Shown piece by piece: positions 23,858 through 34,242 of a stretch of DNA of 64,000 nt. Each line of letters begins with the position of its first letter. Position 1 is the first letter of the stretch. The translations under genes and the position numbers were made by a program. The stretch comes from Timema cristinae. Taxonomy: Eukaryota > Arthropoda > Insecta > Phasmatodea > Timematidae. The DNA lies in the NCBI GenBank assembly GCA_039000515.1, contig JBCFYV010000490.1, positions 1-64,000 on the forward strand, written 5' to 3'. The notes below the pieces were generated by a model. That model was not told where the DNA came from. It searched no databases and saw only the letters and a list, made by a program, of their open reading frames with translations.

Positions 23858-24126
23858 ACCCCACCCCCACCTAGCAATTGTACAGATTTGATGGAATGTG
23901 CATTCAGCCGTTTAGTCTCAAGACTAAAACATTCGTCTTTAAAATGCTCATTGCAAATTGTAAATTTAGTAAGAATAGTTTCATTGTCCAGATTTTCAAG
24001 TTTTGGATTACAGATAAGTTTCTTCCAAATGGAGAATCTTATTTCATCTTTATTTGGAAATCTATGTTTAGTAGATACTCTATTTAGAGATCCAAGAACA
24101 CAACACTTAGATTTATAGTACACCAT
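23858..24126 (-). pseudogene. THAP-domain remnant
   Basis: The minus-strand ORF from ATG 24126 reads like an N-terminal THAP DNA-binding domain: a leading Cys block KCCVLGS, STKHRFP, a central Trp in RFSIWKKL, the CxxH pair in TICNEHF, CFSLETKRL, and a decayed end where AVPT is expected (AHSIKSVQLL). The second Cys of the first zinc pair appears replaced by Ser, so zinc binding is doubtful. The ORF ends about 90 residues in, about one domain length. THAP domains start P-element and Kolobok transposases and many host regulators. No downstream transposase was recognised, so this is either an orphan first exon or a transposon relic. Confidence 0.7.
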
Positions 24127-24260
24127 AATAAAATGATCACTTAAAACATTTATAACAAAATACTATCACTATTTAAACAAGCTCCCAGAAGTCCGCCACA
24201 TCCACAATAAACTAACCGTTTTTAACCAACATTAGAAAAATAAATGGAACCAAGCAAAAA

Positions 24261-24345
24261 TTTAGTTCCGAAAATTCTAATAGATGGCAATAGAGTAGAT
24301 AATTAGTTCCAAAAATACTAGTAGATGGCAACAGAGTAGATATTT
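24261..24345 (+). repeat. Two tandem copies, about 42 bp
   Basis: TTAGTTCC followed by AATAGATGGCAA/AGTAGATGGCAA and AGAGTAGATA recurs at 24261 and 24303. Confidence 0.8.
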
Positions 24346-24382
24346 AGTTTTACAAATATAGCATAGAAGGAAATAAGGTAAT

Positions 24383-25033
24383 GAATTTGCGGGATGAGCA
24401 CACATGGTGGCAATTATAGTTATAGGTGTAAAAAGAGACCCTGCATGGTCGTGGAACCTAGTTCTGCCGTTATTTTCAGATTGATTGCCTTTAAACTATA
24501 ATAACCTAATACAGATATGTTGGGTGCTAGTTTAAGGCAAATATTACAGATATGTTGGGCGCTAGTTTAAGGCACAACAGTTTCTATATTTGAATCTGCG
24601 GCATGAGCACACATGGTGGGTATCATAGTTCTATATGTCTATAATGACCCTGCACAAGTGTGGAACCTGGGTCTGCCGTTATTATCGAATTATATGTATT
24701 CAAAGTTAGATATTACTCCTCTACACTACCGCCATGTTTAAGGGGTCACAGTTTCTATATTTGAATCTGCGGCATGAGCACACATGGTGGCAATTATAGT
24801 TATAGGTGTAAAAAGAGACCCTGCATGGTCGTGGAACCTGGTTCTGCCGTTATTTTCAGATTGATTGCCTTTAAACTATAATAACCTAATACAGATATGT
24901 TGGGCGCTAGTTTAAGGCGCCACAGTTTCTATATTTGAATCTGCGGCATGAGCACACATGGTGGGGATCATAGTTCTATATGTCTATAATGACCCTGCAT
25001 AAGTGTGGAACCGGGGTCGGCCGTTATTTAGGA
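24383..25033 (+). repeat. Satellite-like tandem array, two alternating subunits
   Basis: TGAGCACACATGG occurs at 24395, 24604, 24775 and 24949. Units 1 and 3 share CAATTATAGTTATAGGTGTA, while units 2 and 4 share ATCATAGTTCTATATGTCTA, giving an A-B-A-B order with a higher-order period of about 345-380 bp. Every unit contains a GTGGAACC-[T/G]-GGTCTGCCG-type block before TTATT. No coding potential is seen. Confidence 0.92.
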
Positions 25034-25184
25034 TATGTGCCTTCAAACGTATATTACACTCGAAATTAGCACGAAATGTTAATGCTAAAAGAATAAAAGG
25101 ATTTTTTTTAAATATTTTATTAATTTTATTTTACTAATTTCTATTTTTTTAATTTCGTTCCAAAATATATAGTTTAATATTAAT

Positions 25185-25482
25185 TTATTATTATTATTAT
25201 CATCATCACTGCGTCTTACTACCCGTTCGGGTTGTACGCACTTACGCTCATGTGTAATGGTAGGGTGACTGTGAGATTAAAAGGAGGACCTACAGTTTAA
25301 CGTGTGATCCGAACCACGGTGAAGGCCTGGCATTCCACACATTCACAAGTTGTGATTAATACACGTGTTGTCAGAGGTGATGAAGGGTTTGGTAATCAGA
25401 TAAATCTGTGCCTGGACCGAGGATAGAACCTCAGACTCCATCACAGAAGTCCGACACATTACCCCTAGACCACCAGGTCACC
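25185..25482 (-). repeat. SINE family B, full length
   Basis: Same organisation as 20408-20700: tRNA-like head at the right edge (A box TGGTCTAGGGG), body with CCTACAGTTTAACGTG and CATTCCACACATTCACAAG, and the shared tail plus (ATT)n at the left edge. It has an extra GTTGTGATTAATACACGTG segment also present in the copy at 47239, which suggests subfamilies. Confidence 0.93.
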
Positions 25483-25943
25483 TCTACAATTGTCAAATAA
25501 ATTAAAAAAAAAAAATTAAAACTCAAGAAGGCTAAAATATATTTTAGAAATTGTAATCCTTAAAGATTTATTATTTTGTTTAGTCACAGTTTAATAATTA
25601 AATTTGATGAGAAATTACACCTAGTTTCCGGAATCGAGTTCAAATTATTTGTCTAAGAAATACCATAGCTAATTTTTCCAGATTCTGCCTACCCATACAG
25701 TATATATAGGCCTACATTTTGTAATGTAACTGACTTGCCCCTGAAAAGTATGTGAAAGCATTGACAATAATATCGTCTTAATTTTATAAACATATCTTAT
25801 TTCATTTAAATTATGTAGTATATTAAATGGCGCTTAAAGCACTTCTTCTTCTAAGAAGGCAAAAGCCACTGATCAGTGACGTCACGCACGTGACGTTAGT
25901 AAAGTCAAGTTGACAATATAATATTTCAAATAATAACTTCCTC

Positions 25944-25956
25944 TTCTCGAAGGTTC
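25944..25956 (+). promoter_or_regulatory. Heat-shock element 1 of left LTR
   Basis: TTCTCGAAGGTTC is a perfect TTCnnGAAnnTTC, three alternating HSF pentamers. It is conserved in the right LTR at 45553-45565 despite a change just outside the motif. Confidence 0.7.
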
Positions 25957-26059
25957 GAATAGAGATTTTTAAATGTAACTTGAGTCATTTTACGGCTCTA
26001 GAACCTCCCAGTAAAACCGAGATGTTTTTGTCTTGTATTTTGTTTTTCTAAACCAAACT

Positions 26060-26072
26060 TTCTCGAAGCTTC
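26060..26072 (+). promoter_or_regulatory. Heat-shock element 2 of left LTR
   Basis: TTCTCGAAGCTTC, again a perfect three-unit HSF site, ends 13 bp before the TATATA box at 26086. It is conserved at 45669-45681 in the right LTR. This promoter-proximal position resembles that in heat-shock gene promoters. Confidence 0.72.
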
Positions 26073-26085
26073 CATGAGCAAGGGA

Positions 26086-26091
26086 TATATA
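26086..26091 (+). promoter_or_regulatory. Likely LTR TATA box
   Basis: GGGATATATACG lies just after HSE 2. About 28 bp downstream, GGCAGTACTG could hold an initiator near 26115. The matching right-LTR box is at 45695-45700. Confidence 0.55.
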
Positions 26092-26440
26092 CGAAGGATG
26101 GTGCAATGTAAAGGCAGTACTGCTCACTACTCACTAGTCACTAGCACAGCTCCTGTCCGCGATCCCTACAATAGGCCGCTATATATTTCGACGACATGAT
26201 TTATCTTCTCTAGAAACAAACTGAGATTTAAAAATAAAAACATTTCAACATAAAAAGTGTTTATTAATTATACAAAAACTCTTTAATTGGCGCTCGATCA
26301 CGGGGCTATAAATACCAATTGACTCACAACATCAAAAAACCGTACCGATTTAATTTGTGCTCGACCACGGAGCAATTACCAGCTAATTAAACGGTGTAAC
26401 TTCAAGCGACGCTCAACGCGACGAACCAGAACTTCACAAT

Positions 26441-26458
26441 TGGCTTCCCAACTTATGG
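26441..26458 (+). other. Candidate primer-binding site
   Basis: TGGCTTCCCAACTTATGG begins 2 bp after the LTR end. The leading TGG would pair with the CCA end of a tRNA, and the position is right for a PBS. I could not name the tRNA. Confidence 0.45.
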
Positions 26459-26515
26459 GCACGAAATACCTCCCCGAGGTAATTAGAGGTGAATCACCGA
26501 CAATAGCAGTAGACA

Positions 26516-26716
26516 ACGCCGAGGACCGAGATAAGATAAGCAGCAGTAAGCAACGCCGAGGACCGAGATAAGCAGGAAACAAAGCAGAGGACCGAGATAA
26601 GATAAGCAGCAGGAAGCAGCGCCGAGGACCGAGATAAGCAGGAGACAACGCCGAGGACCGAGATAAGATAAGCAGCAGGAAGCAGCGCTGAGGACCGAGA
26701 TAAGCAGGAAGCAGCG
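26516..26716 (+). repeat. Leader tandem repeat, 37+29 bp alternating subunits
   Basis: GAGGACCGAGATAAG occurs at 26521, 26558, 26587, 26624, 26653 and 26690, with spacings of 37, 29, 37, 29 and 37 bp. The longer subunit has an extra ATAAG and CAGCAGGAAGCAGC. It gives a 66-bp higher-order unit, three copies, between the PBS and gag. The long ORF on the opposite strand here is a by-product of the repeat. Confidence 0.95.
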
Positions 26717-27848
26717 TACCATCAACCATCACTAAAGAGAAGACTGGGGGTGGAGACGAGTATAAAGAAGAGATCACAGATAAGTCATCAACAGAAACTT
26801 AAATTAATTAGTGAAGAATTATTTTATGTCATTTGTGCATTTTGGGGGTGGAACAGTATAATTTTTTTTATGATTTAAATTAAGGGAACAATAATTAAAA
26901 AATGGCAGATTCAAATGATAATAGTGACGCTAGTAGCTGTTCTGAAGAGGTAGCTGAAAATAGACCTAGGAATCAGTTAGTTCTAGAACAATCAGATGAG
27001 GAAATAAGGGAAAGTGAACAGGACAATGGAGAGTCATTTGCAGAGGGAGAGAGAGAAGGAGATAGGACAGAAAAAGAAAGAAACGTTATAGTAGATGAGG
27101 AAGAACGAGAAAAGAATAGGGAACCGAAAATGGAACAACCCATAGTAGATTTAACCCAAATTATTTAAATGTTACAGCAAATGGCAGAGGATAGTAAAAA
27201 AGCTAGCCAGGAAACTAAACAGGAAATAAAAGCAACTAATCAGAAAATAGATAAAAGTAGCCAAGAAACTAGACACGAAATTAATCAAATAATATATGCA
27301 AATACCCAAGCCATTAATCATAAAATAGATACAAATCAGACTAAACTTGAACAATTAATAAAGAACTAAGTGCTAAAATAGAGCTGAGTAAGGAGGTTTG
27401 TGATCAGAGATTTGGTTATGTAGAGCAAAAAATAGACCAATTAGAGACGGTTCATCAAAACTTAGCAGTACAGTTAAATGAGGTAGACACAAAAGTACTA
27501 GAACAGGAAAAAGTAAAACAGATTTTGATTGAAAAGCAAGAACACTTAAGGAAAGGGCAGTTCAAGTTAATGGAACAGATTTCAGCTAATAAAAATAAAA
27601 TAGAAACAATAGAACAAGAATCAGTTAAAGGGTTAAAGGAAGTAGAAATTAAAGTTGGGAATCTGGACCTTCAGGTAGAACACAATGAAAAGGAAATAAA
27701 TGAGGTAAAATCAGTACTTGATTCTCAGCAAGACACAAATAAAATTTTAATTAAAGAACAGATAGATGGGATCGTTAAGATTCGGATGGACACCTACTAT
27801 ATAAGAATGATAAAGTTGTGCCCGCTATTGCTTAAAAAATATGCATAG

Positions 27849-28546
27849 TAACAACATGCGGTTTTTTGCATTGCATTAAACTTGTAAATTTAAAATGAAC
27901 TATATTAATAAAAAAAGTTACAAGTTAATATTTACTTTTTTACAATAAGACATAATTTCAATTAAATAAAACATGACACACCAGAATATAGTTTTGAAGT
28001 TATCATATTATTATAGAGAATAAGATAATGTTCTATCATACACGACAAATATTTACAATACAATAACGGGCACAACATTTGATATTTTCAAATTAAATCA
28101 TGTCTGAACTGTTGAAAAAGTTCAGTAGCTGCCTGGTAGAATGCTCTGTCCTCGGAAGCGCCTCTCCCTCTCCTCCCCAATCCCTCTTTGGCATCAACTA
28201 TCTTCTCATTTTTTTTTTTCTGTAAGCCATGCTACTCCCCCTTCCCTTCCAACATTTATTTCTCCTTCAGGTAAAACCCTGGTCTGGACACTAACTGTCT
28301 GTCACCTTGTTACTACTATTACCTCCAAACCTCAGTTTTTGAAAATGTTCCTTTTGATGTATTTGCATGATCTATGTTAAAAGTTTATAGAGTAGGCTTG
28401 ATTCTGTTTACCTTATCAATAATTTGTGTAACAATCTACAGTGTTTCTTTGATTAGATACAAACTTTTTGTATAGAAATTATGTTTTTTAGCAAAGAAAA
28501 ATATTCTAGGTGATACTCCCGCAATGGAAAAAGAAAATCTGTGTTA
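27849..28546. other. Non-coding interior of the TTAA element
   Basis: AT-rich with a CT-rich stretch at 28145-28265. No ORF with recognisable domains. Confidence 0.55.
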
Positions 28547-28636
28547 CACAGCAGGAAACCAGCTAAAAAATATTAAAACACTTTGAGAAACACAGCAGGA
28601 AACCAGCTAAAAAATATTAAAACACTTTGAGAAACA
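28547..28636 (+). repeat. Two identical tandem copies, 44 bp
   Basis: CACAGCAGGAAACCAGC starts at 28547 and 28591. The two units look identical (…AATATTAAAACACTTTGAGA), so this is a recent duplication. Confidence 0.95.
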
Positions 28637-28717
28637 CTACCAAAGCAAAAAGCGAGTTAAAAAATAATACCTATTTTGTTACTTTTTTGTTTAGTGTTGG
28701 TGTTTGAACCATATATA

Positions 28718-28920
28718 TTACCCGCACCAGTGGTTGAGTAGAATAATATGCTAGTATAGCATTGCAATCTATCGCTGTTGTCGGTGAGGTCGAGGTTCGA
28801 ATCTCGTCCGGGTGAATTAGAGGGGCTTATCACATGTGATTTATCAGTGGTTTGCCATCCTCTCTATGCGCTAATGCAGGATCACTTCCTCTCAACTACC
28901 TTGGTAACCAAAACGGAAGA
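28718..28920 (+). repeat. SINE family A, diverged copy
   Basis: The head is degraded around the A box, but the B box GGTTCGAATCTC is perfect and followed by GTCCGGGTGAATTAGAGG and CACTTCCTCTCAAC. The tail is lost. Confidence 0.8.
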
Positions 28921-29389
28921 TATAAATAATAGTTTGTGGGTCATTTATAAAGATATTGTATTTTAATTATAAATGTTTGACAAAAAAACAACAACAACAA
29001 ATCTAACGATATTATTTCCAATATGCCCCAAACGTTCGGTTAATCGACTAAAATGACATTATTATATGGAATAGGTTAATTATATAAAATAGTATGTAAT
29101 AAATTAGTGTTAGGGTTATTTTTGTCTTTAAATCTAAATATATCCCCGGATATCATGTGAATTTCTTGGATGTGATTACGAATACAGATTGGGGGCGGAG
29201 GTGGATGTTATTTTCAACATTTGCGCCGGAGTTTACTGACATTACAGCTATAATGTTTGCTTGCATTTGCCAATTTATTTTAAGACATAGTCCCAATAAG
29301 TATTTAGTAGCACATGATAATAAAAGTGTGTAGGTTACTTTTGTTAGCATTACTATAATGACACTAAATTTAACAAGTTATGTTTATTT

Positions 29390-29480
29390 AGGATTCAGAT
29401 GGATACCTACTTTAATATGAGGTTGATTTTGTCTACTGTACCCCACGAAAAAAAAACCTAACAATAACATACGTTTTTTT
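29390..29480 (+). repeat. Second copy of the TTAA-element left end
   Basis: GATTCAGATGGATACCTACT at 29392 resembles the element's left terminus (GATTCGGATGGACACCTACT) and similarity continues weakly downstream. It is preceded by TTTAG, not TTAA. It could be a nested relative or an internal duplication. Confidence 0.5.
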
Positions 29481-30759
29481 AATTCAATTTAACTTGTAAA
29501 CGGAATGTGAATGATTGCACTAAAAAAAATGCAATTTATTATCTACTTTAATACAAGATATATAATTTTATTTAAAAATAAATAAAACTTTAAATACAAA
29601 ATGATAGTTCAAAATGAAGCATTTTGCTCTGACAAGTAAGAGGATTGATTTTCTACATACAAGACAGTCAAATTATAATGCATTAGACTAGTAACTTGGC
29701 ACTATGGGGATGGAGGGGGTGAAAAAGTAGAGACTAGACGAAGTGACAAAGAATTTTTTGTTGTTGTTAAAAGCTTTATTTATGAAATGTCAAGATTTAA
29801 TATATTAAAATGCCCCATTAGTTGAAGCTGTGTACCAAATTCAACCCCCTAGATAGTGGGGAAGTGGGTTAAATAAGGACTCTGGTCCACGCAAACAAAC
29901 GGCCATTTCCTGAATGCATAAACAATTTGGTCATAAAACAATTGATGTAACATTCTCTATCAGACATTATCCTTAGACTATGTCACTGCAGTTTATATAA
30001 TAGGCCTCTGTATAGGACAACTTGTTTAATGTATTAGTGTATAAATGTACATGGTCCCTAAAGGAGAACAAAACAAGTATGCCAGTGAGTGTACGTCCCC
30101 ACCCCTTACTCTCCCCTAAGAACTTCATGACCTTGATCGCTGGTGTGGGTGGAGGGGTCTACGTTCCTTCGTTGGAGGATATGACTTTCATGTTTAATTT
30201 TTTCACACTTCATTTAATTTATCATCCATTATTTCTCCTTCACTCTCACCAAGCCATGCCCTCTCAATAAACTTTCATTTACTGTCTTTTTTATTTTATT
30301 TCATATAATTAGTTTTGAGTTACTTTAATTATAGTGTTTTTACGTAAAAGGCCTCTTATGGGTCGACACGTAGTTAAAACATAATAATAATAATAATAGT
30401 TATTTTAAACATTCTATGTTAAGTTTTCTAACAATAAAGTATAGTTGAAATATGTTACTATAATGCCAATTATTGCTTCATTATTTAAACAACTTTTGCC
30501 AGGGTCTTTGGTACCTTCTATTCTTTCCTCCAACATTGCTCATTTAATCACAGGTTGAGAATTTACCAGTTGAGGAGAGAAGTAACAAACAAATTATGTT
30601 TTAACTATGGAATCTGAAGAAAAAATACGTTTGTTTAAGATAGTAATTTTTTTTTTAGTCTATAAACAATGTTTCAGTATGCTCATTTTAAACTTACCCA
30701 AGATGAATGATATTTTTTTTAAAGTTAGATTACTTAATCTAGTATTGAATAATAGTATA
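29481..30759. other. Non-coding interior of the TTAA element
   Basis: AT-rich. Nothing assignable apart from short A and TTG runs. Confidence 0.55.
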
Positions 30760-31009
30760 CCCGTCTCGGTGGCGTAGTTGGCTAACGCGCTAGTCGTGTT
30801 GAGCTCGACCGCCAAGGACGGGGAGATTGAGGTTCGAATCTCGGTCGGGTGAACTGAGGGTGGCTTATCCTAAATGGTTTTCCACTCTCCCTCCACGCAA
30901 ATGTGGGTTCACTTCCTCTAATTCAACCTTCCCAATCCATTAGCGTAATTAGTATAGTACTTAAAGCGTATAAACCGAACGGGTAGTAAGACGCGGTGCT
31001 AAATAATAA
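30760..31009 (+). repeat. SINE family A, reference-quality copy
   Basis: Complete: CCCGTCTCGGTGGCGTAG head with A box TGGCGTAGTTGG, B box GGTTCGAATCTC, a body with CTCCACGCAAATGTGGGTTC, and the tail AACCGAACGGGTAGTAAGA plus CGCGGTGCTAAATAATAA. Box spacing suggests a Leu/Ser-type tRNA ancestor. This is the best-preserved family A copy in the window. Confidence 0.95.
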
Positions 31010-31323
31010 CCCTATTGTTTTGAACTATCGGTTTTATTTCATGTTTTTGAAACAGTTTGAATGAAAAGTAGCTAAAGTATTGTCAGATTATTGCTTATTC
31101 TTTTTACAAAATATATATTTGAAGTAGTCTATTTTACAATTTCAAAATTCCCCCCTCCTCCCTCTTTAAACATCTACAAATACTAAAAGTGATTATTTAA
31201 CGTACAGTTTCAATTCTAAAATATGTTCGAGTATACGAACTTTAATTTGATACTGGCTAAACTAGGGATACACACGCAACTTCCTTTTTAAATTATTGTT
31301 ATTACTATGATAATATCGTGACT

Positions 31324-31383
31324 TTAGCGTTAGTGCGTATAGCCCGAATGGGTAGTAAGACATGGTGCTAATAATGATAATGA
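31324..31383 (+). repeat. SINE tail-only copy
   Basis: GCGTTAGTGCGTATAGCCCG then GGTAGTAAGACATGGTGCTA and AATAATGATAA; only the shared tail is present, as for a 5'-truncated insertion. Confidence 0.85.
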
Positions 31384-31561
31384 TATACAGTGGGTAATAT
31401 ATAAACTAAATAAAAATGTCACCATTTATTGTAAATAATGATTTCCTTGGGTAACTCAAAAAAATTGTACTTAGGAATTGGAGCCCTTGTCCTTTGACTT
31501 GGGACAACATTCTAATAAAACATCGAGATTGCGGCTCGAAACTCCACACTACTCCTTAGAG

Positions 31562-32334
31562 CAGAGGTGGGCAAATTTTCTCCCCGAGGACCACATGGAC
31601 ATCTGTGAGGTCTCTAGCTGGCGGCATGTAACAAACGTCTAAATTAACTAAATAATGAACTTTATTTTCACGCGAAATTGCATATATTAGTCATATAAAC
31701 ATATAGCTTTGATACAAAAAAGTAGCAAATAAAATCTAATGTCATAACAAATAAAACTAAATATATTATGTACTCATGTTGATACTTAGCTTACCAAATG
31801 TTGATTAATAACTACTCAAATTGCCATCGTTAATGGAATTTATGCAACTGTCCAAAATACTGCACGAGTTTGTCGAAGTCAGGATTCAGCTTGTTCGTCC
31901 TAATTCGCAAAACATTTAGTAGATTTGAGTATATTAAGAGAGACCTGTTCTTTGCTTTGTTAATGTTCACGCATGAGAAAGTCTGTTCACAAATATAGGT
32001 AGAAGCAAATAACACAAACATCTTTCTGGCAAACGTTTTCAAATTACCAAACTTTTCTCTACAAGTGATGCATACAATTCAGTTAGTTTCATATTCTTAA
32101 AAGTCTCCTTCAGGGCATTGTCTGCTTGAAGATTGATTAAATCAAACTGGAGCTCATCATTTGATTTGCTCTTACACATGGAACATTATAATCGAGCTTG
32201 CTCATTTGTTCAAATGTCTTAAAACATACACTGATTATCTATTTAATTTGACATTTTTGTTAGTAAAATCACAACAATTTTACAATTGTGTGCGGCCCTC
32301 AAGCGGCCCGTGGGCCGTAGTTTATACACCGCTG
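31562..32334 (-). mobile_element. Internally deleted hAT, 8-bp duplication
   Basis: Starts CAGAGGTGGGCAAA and ends TTTATACACCGCTG, imperfect inverted repeats. CCTTAGAG is repeated exactly at 31554-31561 and 32335-32342. GCGGCCC/GGGCCG subterminal motifs lie at 32290-32320. At 773 bp it is too short to be autonomous; it holds only the transposase C-terminus. Confidence 0.88.
31830..32042 (-). pseudogene. hAT transposase C-terminal fragment (hATC)
   Basis: A 70-residue ORF with LFASTYICEQTFSCVNINK, the conserved hATC start that includes the catalytic Glu, then LNVLRIRTNKLNPDFDKL. The N-terminal DDE core is missing. It belongs to the internally deleted hAT around it and is distinct in sequence from the intact hAT at 3797-5611. 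Confidence 0.85.
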
Positions 32335-33576
32335 CCTTAGAGAGCATCATCATGATAGCTTTTCTTTGGTTTTGTAGTATAAGCAACAAAATTGAAAGGA
32401 TTAGGGATGGTGGTGGCGGCCTGGAGTAATGACACTCCGAAAGGGGAAGGGAGAGTATTAGAGGGGTGAGAGGGGTTGGTGTTGTTACTGCCCTAGCTAC
32501 AGCAGCGCAGCTCCTGTGAGGTGGTAGCACGTGGAGTAGAGATTTGCCAAACCTCGAGATGTCCATCCGAATCTTAATAAGGCAGTAGAAAAACTAGATA
32601 AAAAACTTACCGATTTTGTGGTTGAAAATCAAACAAATCTAGGGGAATCTAGTAACTTACACGATACTACCAACCTATTTGCTAAGGTACTAAGAGAAAC
32701 GTCATTAGCACTTATTCCAAAATTTAAAGGAACAAGAGGAAATATTTCAGCAGTACAATACATAAATAAAATAGAAAGAGTATTTAAAGGAGAAAGAATA
32801 AACGAAAAAGTCAAAATAGAGATATTTTTATCAGGCCTAGAAGATGAGGCGAAATCCTGGACAGATAGTATAGAGAGTGAATGGGAGACATACGAGCAGG
32901 CTAGGGAAATATTTTTGGAAAAATATTGGTCTCAAAATATGCAGGATGATTTTCTACAATTAATTTTTAATGGAAAATATAACGACAAGGATGGTACTAT
33001 GAGTGAATATTTCAATAAATTTGTGACACAAGCGAAATATTTGCGATACCCAGTAGTAGAGGATAGATTGATAGGTCTTTTAATGAATCATTTTCCAACT
33101 CCAGTACAAGACGTTCTCATTAGCATAAATAAACATAACATCAAAGAAGTAGAGAGAGTATTAATGGCATTTGACGATAGATATCAAAGAAACAAAGAAA
33201 TCAATGATCAGACAAACAGATATAATATTGATAGGCATAGGCAATCAACAATTCCTCAAATCAAAGAAATTAATAATGGACAAGATAGGCAGAGATATCA
33301 AAATAATTATCCAACACCAGAGCAAAATATAAGATATCCAGATCCTAGAAAAGAATATCGACCGGATAGGAACCAAGGACCTTCGAGGCAAATAAATTCA
33401 AGTGATAGACAAATTAATAGAAATAACAATACAGGTAACCCCAGATTCACAACCAATCAAGTACATCAACCTCCAAATTTTAATTATGTGCCACCCTTCC
33501 CAGGGACAACAAATTTAAATAGGTACAATCCTAGACAAAGGGAAAACTAAAAAGTCAATCACGTGACAGTCCGTAC

Positions 33577-34242
33577 GTGATGAAGATTACAAGTAAAAAT
33601 CGGACCACAGAACAATCAGCCTATTTAGAATATGTTAGACAAAATGTAATACTACAGGGTAACCCAAAAGAAGACTTGTTATTTGAAGCAACCGATAAAA
33701 ACAAATATAGTAAATCAGTATCACCTGAAATTGAAGGAAAATTAGGGGCTATTAAAGTAAAAATGTTACTAGACACAGGATCAGAGGTGACAACAATGTC
33801 ACAAGAATGTTTTGAAGAAATAAAAAATAGTGATTTAAAAACGGCCATTCCCGTATTACCAGTAACCAATACAGTGATTATAGGCGCAACAGGGACTAAA
33901 AACAAAAAGGTTAAAAAACAAGTATTAATTGATGTTGAAATAAGTAATATAAAAATGAGTATCATATTTCTTATTATAGAAAATTTAAATGTTCCAATTA
34001 TATTAGGGTCAGATTGGTTAGCAGGATTTGAGGTTGATATAAATTATCAAAATAAACAGGTGTCAATTAATAAAGAACCTTTTAATTTGAAAGTGCCATT
34101 TAGCGAAAAAGTTTGTTCAAATATTCTAAGACTACAAGTAAAGGGAATAATGAGCGATCAATTTCAACAAAATAATATAAAAAGGTTACAACAATTATCA
34201 GTCAATAGTCTACAAATACCTTGGACAGTTATAGAAAAATAA
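33577..34242 (+). pseudogene. Gypsy aspartic protease
   Basis: The catalytic motif LLDTGSEV and the later IILGSDWLAGFEVD strand mark a retroviral-type aspartic protease. It follows gag by 26 bp in another frame. It ends at a TAA (34240) just where the RT frame takes over at a short A run, which suggests a one-base homopolymer loss. I see no clear slippery heptamer. Confidence 0.88.

Larger units (their letters stand above)
25720..26438 (+). repeat. Left LTR (719 bp)
   Basis: Starts TGTAATGTAACTGACTTG and ends AACTTCACA. The first part (U3) has the palindrome TGACGTCA at 25877-25884 next to CACGTGACG, then two heat-shock elements and a TATATA box. A second TATAAATA occurs at 26307-26314. Identical in length to the right LTR. 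Confidence 0.95.
27779..32573. mobile_element. 4.8-kb DNA transposon at a TTAA site, no recognised transposase
   Basis: GATTCGGATGGACA at the left end is perfectly repeated, inverted, at the right end (TGTCCATCCGAATC). TTAA sits immediately outside at 27775-27778 and 32574-32577. Leaving out the insert and one TTAA rejoins the gag frame. TTAA targeting is typical of piggyBac and Kolobok elements, but no transposase of either was found. Inside are a SINE A copy, a younger SINE A at 30760, a SINE tail, a small hAT (31562-32334) and AT-rich filler. A second, diverged copy of the left end (GATTCAGATGGATACCTAC) lies at 29392. Confidence 0.82.
26902..33550 (+). pseudogene. Gypsy gag (coiled-coil N part, capsid-like domain), split by a 4.8-kb insert
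   Basis: The N-terminal piece (26902-27778) is acidic and then strongly coiled-coil (many E/K/Q heptads, e.g. VGNLDLQVEHNEKEINEVK). It has one TAA at 27166 and a frameshift near 27350. Reading resumes after the insert at 32578 in the same frame once one TTAA copy and the insert are left out. The downstream part has a Retrotrans_gag-type core (FLSGLEDEAKSW, YWSQNMQDDFLQL, MSEYFNKFVTQAKYLRYP) and a basic Asn/Arg/Pro-rich tail ending at 33550. No CCHC zinc knuckle was seen. The whole would be about 615 codons. Confidence 0.88.

Noticed and set aside
24383..25033. CRISPR-like array
   Set aside because: Units are about 175 bp and homologous throughout, with no short repeat plus unique spacers, and the context is eukaryotic.
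26376..26777. 133-codon minus-strand ORF with repeated SYLGPRRC-like segments
   Set aside because: It is the reverse reading of the leader tandem repeat, and the periodic protein comes from the 66-bp DNA repeat. No independent support.
30760..30860. Genuine tRNA gene
   Set aside because: A and B boxes are present but the cloverleaf is imperfect and the sequence continues into a SINE body and tail found elsewhere in the window.
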